Position numbers and translations under genes: made by a program. This document shows, in pieces, positions 31,801 to 41,700 of a stretch of 41,805 nucleotides of DNA. The notes beneath the pieces were generated by a model that was not told the origin of the DNA, did not search any database, and saw only the letters and a list, made by a program, of their open reading frames with translations. Numbering within the stretch: position 1 is the stretch's first letter; the number at the start of each line of letters is the position of its first letter. The DNA is from Nocardia thailandica NBRC 100428 (GTDB lineage Bacteria; Actinomycetota; Actinomycetes; Mycobacteriales; Mycobacteriaceae), in NCBI RefSeq assembly GCF_000308795.1, contig NZ_BAGK01000067.1, positions 1-41,805 of the forward strand, written 5' to 3'.

Positions 31801-32957
31801 CCGTCACCGAATTGGCGCGCTTCGCCGCGACCGGATTGTTCGCGATCGCCGTGCCCGAGATCGGACTGCCTGCCGGCGAACCCTGGTCGGCCGCGGCCGC
31901 GATCGCCTTCGCCCGCGCCGCCGACACCGCGCTGAGCGAGGTCGCCGAGGACGACAAGTCCCTGGACCGCGCCCAGCACCGCGTCACCGAGGAACACAAG
32001 CGGCTCGCCGATCTGCTGTCGGCACAGGGTAATTCGGCCGCCATCACCTTCCGCGACAACGGCATCGTCGCCGAGGTCGGCTTCCGGGGCCGCACGATGA
32101 CCGTCTCGGAGCTGGCCGCCACCCTCGACCGGGAGGTCGGTGACCGGGACCGGCTGCTGACCGAGCGAGAGCGCGAGATCCTGGAGAACCATCTGGTCGA
32201 CGAGGTCGCCGCCGCGCTGCAGGACCTGATCCTGGCCGCCGAGACCCAGGTGGCGCGGATGAACGACGAACTCGAGTCCCGGCCGACCAGTACCGGGATG
32301 CGCCTGCGGCTGCGCTGGGTGCCCAGCGGCGACGCCCCCGTGGGCGCGAAACCCGCGCTGGCCCAGTTGCGGCGCCGCGCCGATGTGTGGAACTCCGAGG
32401 ACCGGGCCGCGGTCGGTGAGTTCCTGCAGCGTGAGATAGATCGGGTGCGCACCGCCGATACCGCGGGCACCTGGCTCGAACACCTGACCACGGCTTTCGA
32501 CTACCGCCGCTGGAACACCTTCGTCATCGAACTGCAGCAGCGCGGGCAGTGGCGTCCGGCGGTCGGCCCGGCCTCCGGAGGTGAACGGGTGCTCGCCGCC
32601 AGCGTCCCGTTGTTCGCCGCGGCGTCGGCGCACTACGCCTCGGCCACCGATCCGCACGCGCCCCGGCTCGTCATGCTCGACGAGGCCTTCGCCGGAGTCG
32701 ACGACAACGCGCGCGCCAAATATCTCGGCCTGCTGGCCGCCTTCGACCTGGACGTCGTGATGACCAGCGAACGCGAATGGGGCTGCTATCCGGAAGTGCC
32801 GGGCCTGGCCATCGCCCAGCTCGCGCGCACCGACGATGTCGACGCGGTCCTGGTGACCCAGTGGGAATGGGACGGCACCACACGCCGCCGCGTCGACCCG
32901 GTGCCGCCGACAGCGGCCACGAGCGCGGCGATATCCGAGCCCGGCGGATTGTTCTGA
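28830..32957 (+). CDS. jetC: Wadjet type II SMC-like ATPase JetC (TIGR02680)
   Basis: A 1375-residue SMC/MukB-like ATPase, the motor of Wadjet. The N-terminal half of the ATPase carries Walker A, GNNGAGKS (residues 44-51). A very long coiled-coil region rich in Ala, Glu and Arg spans roughly residues 230-1180, broken near residues 590-760 by a globular hinge-like part (WQLITFGDQVAEPDRAGVEA). The C-terminal half has the ABC signature ASGGERVLAA (about 1247) and Walker B RLVMLDEAFAGVDDNARAK (about 1280). The motor extrudes DNA loops and finds small circles for cutting by JetD. All motifs are intact and the frame is unbroken, so the system looks functional. Confidence 0.95.
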   Translation: MTSYRPLPQPVSARWKPLRAGLADMFYYDEQEFPFRDGRLLLRGNNGAGKSKVLALLLPFLLDGDLSPHRVEPDADPRKRMEWNLLLGGAHPHTERIGYTWLEFGRVDPDGTPHFRTIGCGLKAVRGRGIASHWFFVSSGRVGAELRLVGEQGYPVARDRLGEQLQGNGERYDTALAYRRAVDENLFGLGELRYGALVDLLIQLRQPQLSKKPSEKVLSQALTESLPPIDQAILADVAEAFRSLQEDRDELQEMKAALSGTDTFLRQYREYAGVAARRQTTRLRQAHSRYEQVGRDMNEAKAAFEVATDAETRLRAQQQSAEDEHERLTVHRQSLNDSAAAGAARELQRSRAAAEQARADDRSRRKDLAEATASADRDAAELAEAAAAVEHSAEALAAAGTEAAHQAARAALTAAHSAEVAGPLEQIATGTTASGADPVPALRAVTDALVVRHTAAIRQVRARITAADEATAEVRRGRTRLDRIDTARAEHATAAVDAERRIRSAAADFGSTTADYLRGTSELTLPEQAALLDDLGDWALIPAGLSPVAAATLAFVTARREEFARADAALDARETAVTATRRDLETELNRLRRGGIEHPPARYTRAVPAGETPGAPLWQLITFGDQVAEPDRAGVEAALEAAGILDAWVHPDGVLRTGTGEVVVTGDMPAPGRTLSSITGPDIDTTDPRAAAVSAATVTAVLSAIGLGATSGHHTWVDPSGRFRLGVLDGAWHKPSAQFIGATARERFRRERIAVLEAELEQCVDQLTELTAQRARLADRAALLSAEAAGLPTDEPVQAAHRHAAEVERRGHQLTADHAEAAAELAAAEAAAERALTDLDRDAGDAGLPVMVQALDTITESLTEYRLALGTVWSAIQRSRDAHLRQSRAAENDARARERLVDRAEAAEQARLEVLRAEERFRTLDANVGAEVEELRENLARNSHDLTANASLRTQLSTELGAALRAIGVAEGKLSELTALLDQERHTRDTAVTELARFAATGLFAIAVPEIGLPAGEPWSAAAAIAFARAADTALSEVAEDDKSLDRAQHRVTEEHKRLADLLSAQGNSAAITFRDNGIVAEVGFRGRTMTVSELAATLDREVGDRDRLLTEREREILENHLVDEVAAALQDLILAAETQVARMNDELESRPTSTGMRLRLRWVPSGDAPVGAKPALAQLRRRADVWNSEDRAAVGEFLQREIDRVRTADTAGTWLEHLTTAFDYRRWNTFVIELQQRGQWRPAVGPASGGERVLAASVPLFAAASAHYASATDPHAPRLVMLDEAFAGVDDNARAKYLGLLAAFDLDVVMTSEREWGCYPEVPGLAIAQLARTDDVDAVLVTQWEWDGTTRRRVDPVPPTAATSAAISEPGGLF

Positions 32958-34198
32958 TGGCCACCGATCTGGCGCGGTTACGGCGCGTCCTCGGCGGCCC
33001 CGACACCGCCCGGCTGCTGGCCCGACTGCGCGAGCGCTTGATCAGTGACCGCCCACTCACCGGATCGATACGGATCGCGGACCCGACTCCGGCCGAACGC
33101 GCCGCGATCGACGGACTGCTCGGCCGCAAACCCGGTGGCGCCGGATCGGTGACGGTGCCACTGGCCGGGCTGGCGAAAGTGCTGTCCCACAGCGGAATCC
33201 ACACCGGCGATCTCGCGGGCGCGGTCATCGCGCTGACCGGCCCGATTACCACCCGCGCCGCCGCGACCGCCGCCGCCGAGCAGAGCTGGGCGCTGGCCTG
33301 CGCCCCCGGTGCGGCATTGGCCGCCGACCTACCCGCTCTCGCCGCGTGGTGGGAGCGGCTGCGCGACCGAGGCACCTTGCGCCGGGTCAGCGGGAACGAC
33401 CCGGACATCGCACGGCAGCTGCTGACCGACACTCACACCGTGCTGACCAGCGTGCCGACCGGACGGGAGGCCCTGCCGGTCTTCGCCGCCCGGGTTCTGG
33501 GCAACGCCCATCGACTGGACTCCGATCAGCCCGTCACCGGCCTGATCGTCTCCGCCCTCACCGCCCTCAGCGACCTGCCCGACACCGCCGATCGTCGCAC
33601 CGTCTGGGCGAGTGCGGGAATTGTCGTCGACGAACTGTCGAGCCGGGTCCTGACGCTGGGCCTGTCCGCCGAAGCGAGCACACCGGCCGGGCGAGCGGTC
33701 GGCCTCTGGCGCGAGACCGGACAGCCGCTCGTTCTCACCCTGCGACAGTTGATCACCGACCCACCGGTGTTCGCTCCCGGTCCTCGGGTTTACCTCTGCG
33801 AAAACCCCAGTGTGGTCGCGGCCGCCGCCGACCGGCTCGGTCCCGGCTGCCCGCCGCTGATCTGTACCGAGGGCCAGCCCGGCGCGGCGGTCACCACGTT
33901 GCTCGACCAGCTCGCCGCCACCGGCGCCGAACTGGTCTACCACGGCGACTTCGACTGGCCCGGCATCGCCATCGCGACCTTTCTGCGCCGCCGGTACGCC
34001 TGGCGCCCTTGGCGTTTCGGCGCCACCGACTATCTCGCCGCGGTTCCCGACGGCGCCCTCGCCACTCTGCGGGGCACCCCACGGGAAACACCGTGGGACC
34101 CGGCCCTGCGATCGGCGATGAGCACCCGCGACGCTCAGATCGAGGAGGAACACGTGATCGACGACCTGCTGAGCGATCTCACGCGACAACTCGGCTGA
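32957..34198 (+). CDS. jetD: Wadjet type II nuclease subunit JetD (TIGR02679/DUF2399 TOPRIM)
   Basis: A 413-residue TIGR02679 protein. It starts at an ATG overlapping the jetC stop by 1 nt (TGATG). The C-terminal DUF2399 part is a TOPRIM nuclease: the Glu of VYLCENPSVVAAAA (about residue 280) and the DxD of YHGDFDWPGIAIA (about 328-330) are the metal-binding residues. The later motif WRFGATDYLAAVPDG and the tail QIEEEHVIDDLL are typical. JetD cuts plasmid DNA once the motor has sized the circle. The N-terminal half (DLARLRRVLGGPDTARLLAR) is the arm that docks on the core. No terminator is seen after it; the next 2 kb is decayed DNA. Confidence 0.92.
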   Translation: MATDLARLRRVLGGPDTARLLARLRERLISDRPLTGSIRIADPTPAERAAIDGLLGRKPGGAGSVTVPLAGLAKVLSHSGIHTGDLAGAVIALTGPITTRAAATAAAEQSWALACAPGAALAADLPALAAWWERLRDRGTLRRVSGNDPDIARQLLTDTHTVLTSVPTGREALPVFAARVLGNAHRLDSDQPVTGLIVSALTALSDLPDTADRRTVWASAGIVVDELSSRVLTLGLSAEASTPAGRAVGLWRETGQPLVLTLRQLITDPPVFAPGPRVYLCENPSVVAAAADRLGPGCPPLICTEGQPGAAVTTLLDQLAATGAELVYHGDFDWPGIAIATFLRRRYAWRPWRFGATDYLAAVPDGALATLRGTPRETPWDPALRSAMSTRDAQIEEEHVIDDLLSDLTRQLG

Positions 34199-34209
34199 GC
34201 GTTCGATTT

Positions 34210-34508
34210 CAGGGACGACCGGTGGCGTCTCCAGAGGCCAGCCGGTGGTCAGCGCCCGGCCCAGCCTGTCGGCGGCGATACGCAAGTTCTCCGCGGTGTT
34301 GTTGCTGAAGCCGAGGCGCAGGTGGTCGGTGTAGTGGACGGCGTCGGCGGGGTCGAAGTAGCGGCCGAGGGGGAAGTCGGTGCCCAGGGCGCGGGTCTGG
34401 ACGGCGGACAGGTCCAGGTCGGGGTCGGTGGCGCGGCCCAGGGTTTTGGAGTAGGTGTTGACCCGGACGACGGCGTCGCTGTCCAGGCTCAGGTCTCCGA
34501 CCTCGGAC
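34210..34508 (-). pseudogene. C-terminal fragment of a PLP aminotransferase-like gene
   Basis: The minus strand encodes VRVNTYSKTLGRATDPD, then LGTDFPLGRYFDPADAVHYT and DHLRLGFSNNTAENLRIAAD, followed by RLGRALTTGWPLE. The LRLGFSNNT...RL pattern is that of the C-terminus of class I PLP-dependent aminotransferases (including MocR-type regulators). No lysine-bearing core is present, and the frame has no natural stop before it runs into antisense jetD, so both ends are lost. Assignment is moderate to low. Confidence 0.4.
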
Positions 34509-34941
34509 CCCGGACCGGGGCGCCGGGAGAAGCGCAGCTACGAGTGCACGGCCCGCCACGGCCGGCATCTGACCAGTTCGACGCTGGTTCGGTACCTGGC
34601 ATCGCAGGTCACCCCCGGCGGACGAAACACCTTGGGGCGCGCGCCGATCCGTCTCGACCTGCCGCTGGGGAACGAACCAGTGCCGACACCCGGCGTGGTC
34701 GCCGCACACCGCGCCCGCCGCGCCGGCACCGCCCGCATCGCCGAAGCGGTCGATCTGCCCGCGGTTGCGTGCGTTCGCCCGCCGCATCGTGCGCCGCTCG
34801 CACTGACCGATCGACGAAATCCACCGCCGGACACGAGGTGTCACGGCGCGACTCCACGCCCATGACCGGGCCCGACACGCAGCATGCTGCCCGGCCGCCG
34901 CATTCCCCTCTTGCGCGCCGGCTTTCGCTACCGCCCGAGCA
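34509..34941. other. Gene-free scar
   Basis: About 430 bp between the aminotransferase-like fragment and the next small ORF. Frames in all directions are short or low-complexity and none resembles a family. I saw no transposase, inverted repeats or tRNA. Confidence 0.4.
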
Positions 34942-35100
34942 TCAGCTGTCGCGGACACCGCTGCACACAGTCCCGGTGCGGGAGGTGCGGTGACGCTCTC
35001 GTTCGCGGCATTCGATGTCGAGACGGATCGCGGTGTAGAGCCCGGATAGTTCACCGCTGGTGAATCGGAACATCTCCGGCGGCACACGAATCGGATCCAC
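34942..35100 (-). CDS. Possible 52-residue small protein downstream of the decayed jetD-like gene
   Basis: From GTG 35100 the frame reads VDPIRVPPEMFRFTSGELSG, then LYTAIRLDIECRERERH, to a TGA at 34944-34942. GGGAG lies 5 nt before this GTG, with a second in-frame GTG directly upstream. The composition looks protein-like, but no family is recognised. It follows the pseudogene at 35153-36352 on the same strand by about 50 nt, so they may once have been one operon. Confidence 0.35.
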   Translation of the reverse strand: MDPIRVPPEMFRFTSGELSGLYTAIRLDIECRERERHRTSRTGTVCSGVRDS

Positions 35101-35152
35101 CACTGCTCCCTGTTCGGTTCGTGGTCTCGAAGGTAGCGCCACCCACCGACAT

Positions 35153-36352
35153 CTACCGGGCGATGTCCGCGATCGCCGCTCGATGACCCGCTCCTGCGAC
35201 ACCGTGGTCCCGACCCGGCGGAGATGGCCGGCGAGCTCGCCGTCCCACGGCACGTCGGTCACCCGCCCGACAGCGGGTCCGGGTCCCACCGCCGACAGGT
35301 AGTCCGAGCTGTCCATCCGCCACGGCCGCCCTGCGAGCCGGGCCACCATATGCGCGGCGATCCGGAGCCCTTCCCCGTCGAAGTCCCCGTTGTAGAACGA
35401 CGACGCTCCCGCGGTGCTCAGCATCTCCAGAATGCGCGCTGCCGCGCTGCTCGGCCACCCCGCGGTGCATACCATCGCCGGGCAGCCCGACCCGAAGCTC
35501 CGCACGGTTACCGCGAGCACGCTCGGGTTCTCCACGACGAACACCCGCTCCGGTACACCGTGCATGACCGAAATCGACCGCCGTTGCTGCAGGGTCACCG
35601 ATGCCGCCACCCCCGCCGCGGCGGTCACCCGCAGCACATCGCCGAGCCCTGTCCCGCCCCGCACCCCGCCGAGGCCCGCGACCCGCACGGTGGAGACAGC
35701 TCGTCGTCGGCTACTCCAGCCAGCTCCCACATCCGCCGCGCCGCTCCCGCGTCCGTGGGCACCGGAGATTGGTAGATCTCGGCGAGACCCCGCATGACCA
35801 GCGAGCGCAACCGGGTCCCCTCGTCGAGCGCGTGGGTATCGTTGACCGTCTGCTCGGCCAGCACCGGCAGCGGCAGTCCGGTCGCGGGCAGCACCGCCAG
35901 CACTGCCACCGCTTGTTCGAGCAGTGCCCGGGTCGCCGGCACCGACTTGTTCACCAGACCAGCGCGTTCCACCGCATCGGCCCACGCCCCGAGTGCCGGC
36001 TGGGCCCGGACCACCGGATGCTCGTGTAGCCACGTCCACAGCTCCCGCCGGATCCGGTCCCGTGCGGCCCGTTCAGCCCGCCGGTTCGCGACCGGCCACA
36101 CAAGCCGCTCGACCACCTCCCGCGCATCCGCCCGGACACGGCAGTGAGTACCGCGTCGAGTTCGGCGACCTTCACCGCACACAGCTCGGGCGGCGAACTG
36201 GCCCACCCGAACAGATCGGCCATTGCCTCCCGCTCGCGGTCGGTCAACGGCCCCACCCACACCGAGGCCACCGGCCCACCCGCCGAGAACCGCTCAGACA
36301 ACGCTCGCCACAGTGGCATCAGCTCGGGCGACAACCGCTCGATACCCGACAT
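35153..36352 (-). pseudogene. Decayed second TIGR02679/DUF2399 (JetD-like) gene with three frameshifts
   Basis: Four reading frames joined end to end give a full-length TIGR02679 protein. The first frame from ATG 36352 (ERLSPELMPLWRALSERF, then GPLTDREREAMADLFGW) runs to about 36130. The second (REVVERLVWPVANRRAERAA, then THALDEGTRLRSLVMRGLAE) runs to about 35695. The third carries the TOPRIM parts VFVVENPSVLAVTVRSFG and YNGDFDGEGLRIAAHMV and runs to about 35178. The fourth ends AIADIAR-stop at 35153. It is clearly homologous to the intact jetD next door but diverged, and points the opposite way, so it is not a recent duplicate. It may be the relic of another Wadjet locus whose other genes have been lost, or a stand-alone DUF2399 gene. 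Confidence 0.8.
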
Positions 36353-36463
36353 GACCGATCACATCCCCGTCCTGACCGCTTGCGAACAACGGCCGCCCGA
36401 ACAGTAACCGCGCTGCTCGCCTCACTATCATCGATTCCACGGCGAGACGAACGGGGAGCTTGA

Positions 36464-38698
36464 GTGGCACAGGTCGTGGTGGCGACGAACAACAGATCGA
36501 TGCCGAAGCTGGACGGTGCCGTCAAGAACAGCATCTTCCGCTACCTCGAACGGGTCGGCTCGGACGACAGTGTGCCAGGGCTGGGAATCGAGTCGTTGCC
36601 CGGCGCGGTGGATCCCCGGGTCCGGACGGGGCAGGTCGACGACGAACATCGGGTGATCATGTTCCGGATCGAGGATCGCCTCGGCGATCCCACCTATATC
36701 TATCTGGGTACCTGGCACAATGAGAAGGCGACCGAACTCGCCGCCCAGTCCACCTTGCGGGTCAACCAGGTCAACGGCGTTCTCGAGGGCATCGTCGGCG
36801 CGCTCGACGGTCACGACGACCGGCGCAAGCGGACGGTGGTCCCCGATCGCAGTGGCAAGCTCACCGAGCTCGCCGCGCGGGCACCGGCGGGCTATCTCGC
36901 CCGCGCCGGCCATACCCTCGGCCAGCTCACCGATCGGCTCGGCCTCGACGCGACGCTGGCCGCCGCCGCGCTGGGCGCGCCCGACCGCGAGGCCATCCAG
37001 GTGGCGGCCCAGGATTCCCCGGTCACCTGGCAGCACAACGCCGTTCTCGAACTGGCGGCGGGCCGTTCGATCGACGATGTCCGAGACAGTCTCGGGTTCA
37101 CCGATCGGCCGGTCGACCCAACCCTTGACGAGAACGACCAGATCCTGGCGGCCCTGGCTCATCCGGCGACCAAGATGCAGTTCACCCTGGTCGACGACAC
37201 CGACGAACTGCGCCGGGTCATCGAGGAGGGGGATTTCAAGGCGTGGCGGACGTTCCTGCACCCCAATCAGCGCCGTTTCGTCGAGCGAGAGAACCGGGGT
37301 GCGTTCCGGCTCTCCGGTGGGGCAGGTACCGGCAAAACCGTTGTCGCCCTTCATCGTGCGCGCTTCCTGGCCCGTCGCGATCCTGAAGCCCGGATCGTCG
37401 TCACCACTTTCAACAAGACGCTGGCCAAGACCCTCGCGGACGATCTGCGCGCGCTGGATCCCGCTGTCACGCTCGCCGACAAGCCCGGCGAGCGCGGGGT
37501 GTTCGTCGCAGGTGTGGACCGGCTGGCCGCGGCGGTCATCGGCCGCCGTCGTGATCTCGAGCCGAGCCTGACTGCCGTGTTCGGCCCCACCGCCTGGACC
37601 CGACATCATCTGCGCCGCCGCAGCGACGCCGGCTGGACCGAGGCCGTGCAGGCGGCGGGAGCCGATCTCGAAACGCGGCTGCGACATCCGTCGTTCCTCG
37701 CCGCCGAGTACGTCAATATCGTGCTGGGGCACCGGGTGACCGCACGCGAGGAGTATCTACGGGTGCCCCGGGCTGGGCGTGGGGTGCGCTTGACGCGGCC
37801 ACAGCGTGCCGCGGTGTGGCAGGTCTTCGAGGAGTATCGCCGTGCAGGCAGGTCCGGGGGACTACTGTCGTTCCCGGAGGTCCTGGCGGTGGCGGCGGCC
37901 GATCTGCGGGTGCGGGCCGGATCCGGCGAATACATCGCCGATCATGTGATCGTCGACGAGGCACAGGATCTGCACGCCACGCACTGGTCGCTCCTGCGCG
38001 CACTCGTCGCCGAAGGTCCCGACGACCTGTTCATCGCCGAGGACTCACACCAGCGCATCTATGGCCAGCCTGTGGTACTGAGCAGGCTGGGCATCAACAT
38101 CCGGGGTGGCCGGTCAGCCAAGCTGACCCTCAACTACCGAACCACCGCCCAGAACCTGCAGTTCGCCGTGGGCATCCTCGACGGCGCCGACTTCCGCGAT
38201 CTCGAGGAGGGCGCGGAATCCACCGCCGGGTACACCAGCGCCCGGCTCGGCCCCGATCCCGAACTCGTCGAATGCCCCACCGCCATGGCCGAACTCCAGG
38301 TTGTCGCCGACCGGATCAAACTCTGGATGGACCGGGACCAGGTCGATCCCGGTGACATCGCCGTGCTGACCCGCGCCCAGAACGACCGGGACCAGATGGC
38401 GCGGGCTCTGGCCGAGCGCGGCGTCGCCGCGGAAGTGCTCGACAACGAATTGCCCACCGGCGGTAAGGCTGTCGTGCTCACCATGCACCGCGCGAAGGGC
38501 ATGGAGTTCCGCTGTGTGATCCTGGCCGGCGTCGACTGTGAGCACGTACCCTCGCAGGCACAACTGCGCGGTGTTCCGGAGGAGGAGCTCGCCGAGGCAC
38601 AGCAGCGGGAACGGTCGCTGCTGTACGTGGCGGCCAGCCGGGCACGCGATCAGCTCGTGGTCACCTGGAACGGCCAGATCTCGGAGCTGCTGGCCTGA
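36464..38698 (+). CDS. UvrD/Rep-family SF1A helicase
   Basis: A 744-residue protein. The first about 270 residues form a domain without a sure family; it includes MFRIEDRLGDPTYIYLGTWH, which resembles a RelE/ParE-type toxin-like fold often found in front of such helicases, and helical parts. Then follows the UvrD core: HPNQRRFVERENRGAFRLSG and Walker A GGAGTGKT (about residue 286), VIVDEAQDLHA (Walker B, about 498), NYRTT (motif IV region), VVLTMHRAKGMEF (motif V) and LLYVAASRARDQLVV (motif VI). The start GTG 36464 has GGGGAG 5 nt upstream. It is convergent with the DUF1998 helicase, 4 nt apart. Such UvrD proteins are common in defence islands; role unproven. Confidence 0.85.
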   Translation: MAQVVVATNNRSMPKLDGAVKNSIFRYLERVGSDDSVPGLGIESLPGAVDPRVRTGQVDDEHRVIMFRIEDRLGDPTYIYLGTWHNEKATELAAQSTLRVNQVNGVLEGIVGALDGHDDRRKRTVVPDRSGKLTELAARAPAGYLARAGHTLGQLTDRLGLDATLAAAALGAPDREAIQVAAQDSPVTWQHNAVLELAAGRSIDDVRDSLGFTDRPVDPTLDENDQILAALAHPATKMQFTLVDDTDELRRVIEEGDFKAWRTFLHPNQRRFVERENRGAFRLSGGAGTGKTVVALHRARFLARRDPEARIVVTTFNKTLAKTLADDLRALDPAVTLADKPGERGVFVAGVDRLAAAVIGRRRDLEPSLTAVFGPTAWTRHHLRRRSDAGWTEAVQAAGADLETRLRHPSFLAAEYVNIVLGHRVTAREEYLRVPRAGRGVRLTRPQRAAVWQVFEEYRRAGRSGGLLSFPEVLAVAAADLRVRAGSGEYIADHVIVDEAQDLHATHWSLLRALVAEGPDDLFIAEDSHQRIYGQPVVLSRLGINIRGGRSAKLTLNYRTTAQNLQFAVGILDGADFRDLEEGAESTAGYTSARLGPDPELVECPTAMAELQVVADRIKLWMDRDQVDPGDIAVLTRAQNDRDQMARALAERGVAAEVLDNELPTGGKAVVLTMHRAKGMEFRCVILAGVDCEHVPSQAQLRGVPEEELAEAQQRERSLLYVAASRARDQLVVTWNGQISELLA

Positions 38699-38702
38699 AC
38701 GG

Positions 38703-41700
38703 TCAGGCCAGCAACGACCCGAGCCGCTGAGCAGCATCGGGCGCTTCAACGGGAACCACCGTGTAGCCGCCGTCGCCGAGCCCACTGTCCCGATCGGTGT
38801 CTACACCCTGCACCACCACGACCTTGGCCGACGGCCAGGAGAGCTCGACCGGCCAGTAGTGCTTGCCCTCCTCGATTCCGTACTCCGGCTGGCGCACACC
38901 GGCTCGCGCGAGTTCGTCCAGCAGGGCGACGACCGCTTCCGAGGCCCCGTCCGGCCGCAGTTCCCAGCCCGGTGCCGCACCGCCGGGCAGACCGAGCGAG
39001 TCGAAGACGGCCAGCGCACCCAGGCGGGTGAGCATCTCGTGGTGCCGCGCGTTGCGGAACGAGCGCAGGCAGCCGTAGCAGGAGGTCTCGGGACCGCATT
39101 CGCAGTGCGTGACGCGGTCGGCGGCGGACCGGAGTACGGTCTCGATCCCGGCTGCGATCCGTTTGGCGGCACCCGCGCCGGCGGGCACTGTGTCGAACAA
39201 GACGATGCTGCGGCGGCCGTCGGCGCTCCACGAGAGTGTCCCGTCGATATCGTCGCGGCTGATCTCGAGGACTTCGGAAGCACCCTCCAGCAGGGCGTAC
39301 AGCACCGACGTCCACTGGGCTTCGGATTCGGGGGAATAGCTGTACTGTGCGGAGAAGGTGATCTCAGCGACATCGGTCTCGTATCGGTGCGCCAGTGACA
39401 CAACCTCGAGCGGTCCTGAGCAGGCGACGCCGGTCACCGGACGCTGATGGGTTCTGCCACTGTTGCGCGTCACCCCGATCGGCTCGGCCCAGCCGCACCA
39501 CTCGCACAGCATGAACCCGCTGCCCGCGCCCTCACCGATGACGGCGAGCCGGGCCCGGGTGCCCGCACGAGCGCGCACCTCGATCCCGCCGGGTGCGGTC
39601 CAGCTCGTCAGGTGGACTTCCTCCCCGATCGTCTCGACATAGCTGGCACCGAACCACGATCGGTGCGGCGGCTCGGATTTCACCTCCTGGGGTACACGAT
39701 CGGCGACGAACCCGTATTCGGGCAGCACACAGCGCTTTACCGGTCCGAAGTCGGTCTCACAGTTCGGGCACACCGGAGTTTCATCCAAAACGTGCCCGCA
39801 CTCGAAGTGCCTGCACTCCTTGCACACTCGGTACTGCAGCGATTCCAGTTCCCGCTTGGGTAGTTTGTGCAGTCCCCGGGACGTCCACAGCTGACCGCCC
39901 GCGACCACCTGATTGCCGGGAGCGTAGTCGTAGATGGCCTGGCCGAGATCCCGTGCCAGTTCGAGCCGGGCGCCGATCGTCCCCTCGCAGTGCGAGGTCC
40001 GTAGTTCCACGGTGTCGACCGGGAATCCGTATTTGGGCAGGACATTCTTGTTGGCCAGGTAGCCGAGCAGCTGCCGATCACGGATGGTGCGCAGGGTCTT
40101 CTGCAGTTTGTCGCCCAGCGACAACTTGCGATCGGCGATCGCCTGATCGATGAGCCCCTCGAAGGTGGCGATGTCGGTCCGGATATCGGTTTCGGCATCG
40201 GCCAGCTGCGCGCAGAGCCGGTCGACCCAGGCATCGGTCTCGACCCCGATCTCGGCGCGGATTGCCTCCGGCAGGGCCGCCTGCAGCGAAGCGCGCACTG
40301 TGTCGGGCACCGGGGTCAGGAATGCCCGGATACTCGCCGCGGGTGAGGAATTCGTACCGGTGAGTGGGGTGAAGAAGTCACCTGCGGTACGCCATTCCTG
40401 GCCGGTACGCTCGAAATGGTGCCGAAAGTAGGCGGCCAGGGCGATGGAGTGCGCGTGCCTGCGCCCGATCCGGTCGTTGTCGATGGGAATCCATGGAATC
40501 CGCATACGGCCCGCGATCATGGACTGCGGGTTCTGGAATTTCGACAGATCGTGCGAACTGCGTTTGGCGTAGGTGACCACGAGCGCGGCCGAGGCGGCGC
40601 GCCGGCCCGCCCGGCCCGCCCGCTGGACGTAGTTCGCGGTCTTGGGCGGCATATTGCGCAACATGACCGATTGCAGGTCACCGACATCGACGCCGAGTTC
40701 GAAGGTGGTGGAGCAGGACAGAACGTTCACCTCACCGGAGATGAACTTGCGCTGGATCTCCGCGGCTGCGGTGGCCTCCCACTGCGCAGTGTGCTCGCTC
40801 GCGGTCAGCGGGAGCATGCCCATGTTCCGGTAAGCCGTCCGGTAGTGATTCGTGTCGGCGTCCGGTAGCGGCACGGCGAACGGTGTCAGTGTCCCATCGC
40901 AGTTGCCCTGCGGGCACAGGCTCCGGATGTCGTGGATCGTCAGGCGGCGGCAGGCGGCGCACTGGAACCACTGACAGCGGGCGCCGGGCCGGATCCGCAA
41001 CTGTTCCTGGTCCAGCTGGTAGAGCACGCCCGCTACTCGATCGCTCTCCTCGGAAAGATACTGGTTCCGCAGCAGGAACTCCCAGTAGGCGTCGAGGACC
41101 TTCTCGGCAGGTACGCTCGCGCCGAGCGCGCCGAGGACCTTGCGCACCAGCAGGATCCGGTTGTTGGTCGTCCCCGGCCGCCCACCGGGCAGCCAGCTGA
41201 TGATGCGCCGGTCCCGATCGGCGTCCCGGGACCGTATCCGGATTCGATTTGCGCGCGGTTCGAACAGCGAGTCGGTGATGTCGACATCGGGCAGCAGGCT
41301 CATCGCTCCCTGTAACCTGATCGTCTTCACCAACTCGTTCAGTAGCGACCAGAATTCGTCGTCGGTGAGTCCGAGCTTGCCGAACGCGGGCGGGATCTGC
41401 ACCGAACGCGGCTGGACCAGCGACACGCCTAACAGTCCGAGCCCCTCCAGGGACAGCCGCTGGTCCATCGCCATGAGTTCGGCCATCACCCAGGGGTTCA
41501 CGACCCGCCGGATCGTGGTGCGGGTGTCACGCTCGTCGAAGTGCTCGGCGTCGAGAGCGACCTTGCGCGCGCTCGCGGCGAGGTCCTCCGGGGACTGCGG
41601 TCCCGGGTCGTCAGTGGGCCGCTCCAGCGCCTCGGTGAGATAGCGGCGCTGCAGCATCCTGCCATAGGTGTCGGCCAGATACGGGGCGGCGAACGCGGCG

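Noticed and set aside
34455..34865. A 136-residue plus-strand frame in the scar
   Set aside because: No ribosome-binding site, no family similarity, and composition shifts to Arg/Pro-rich shadow sequence in its second half.
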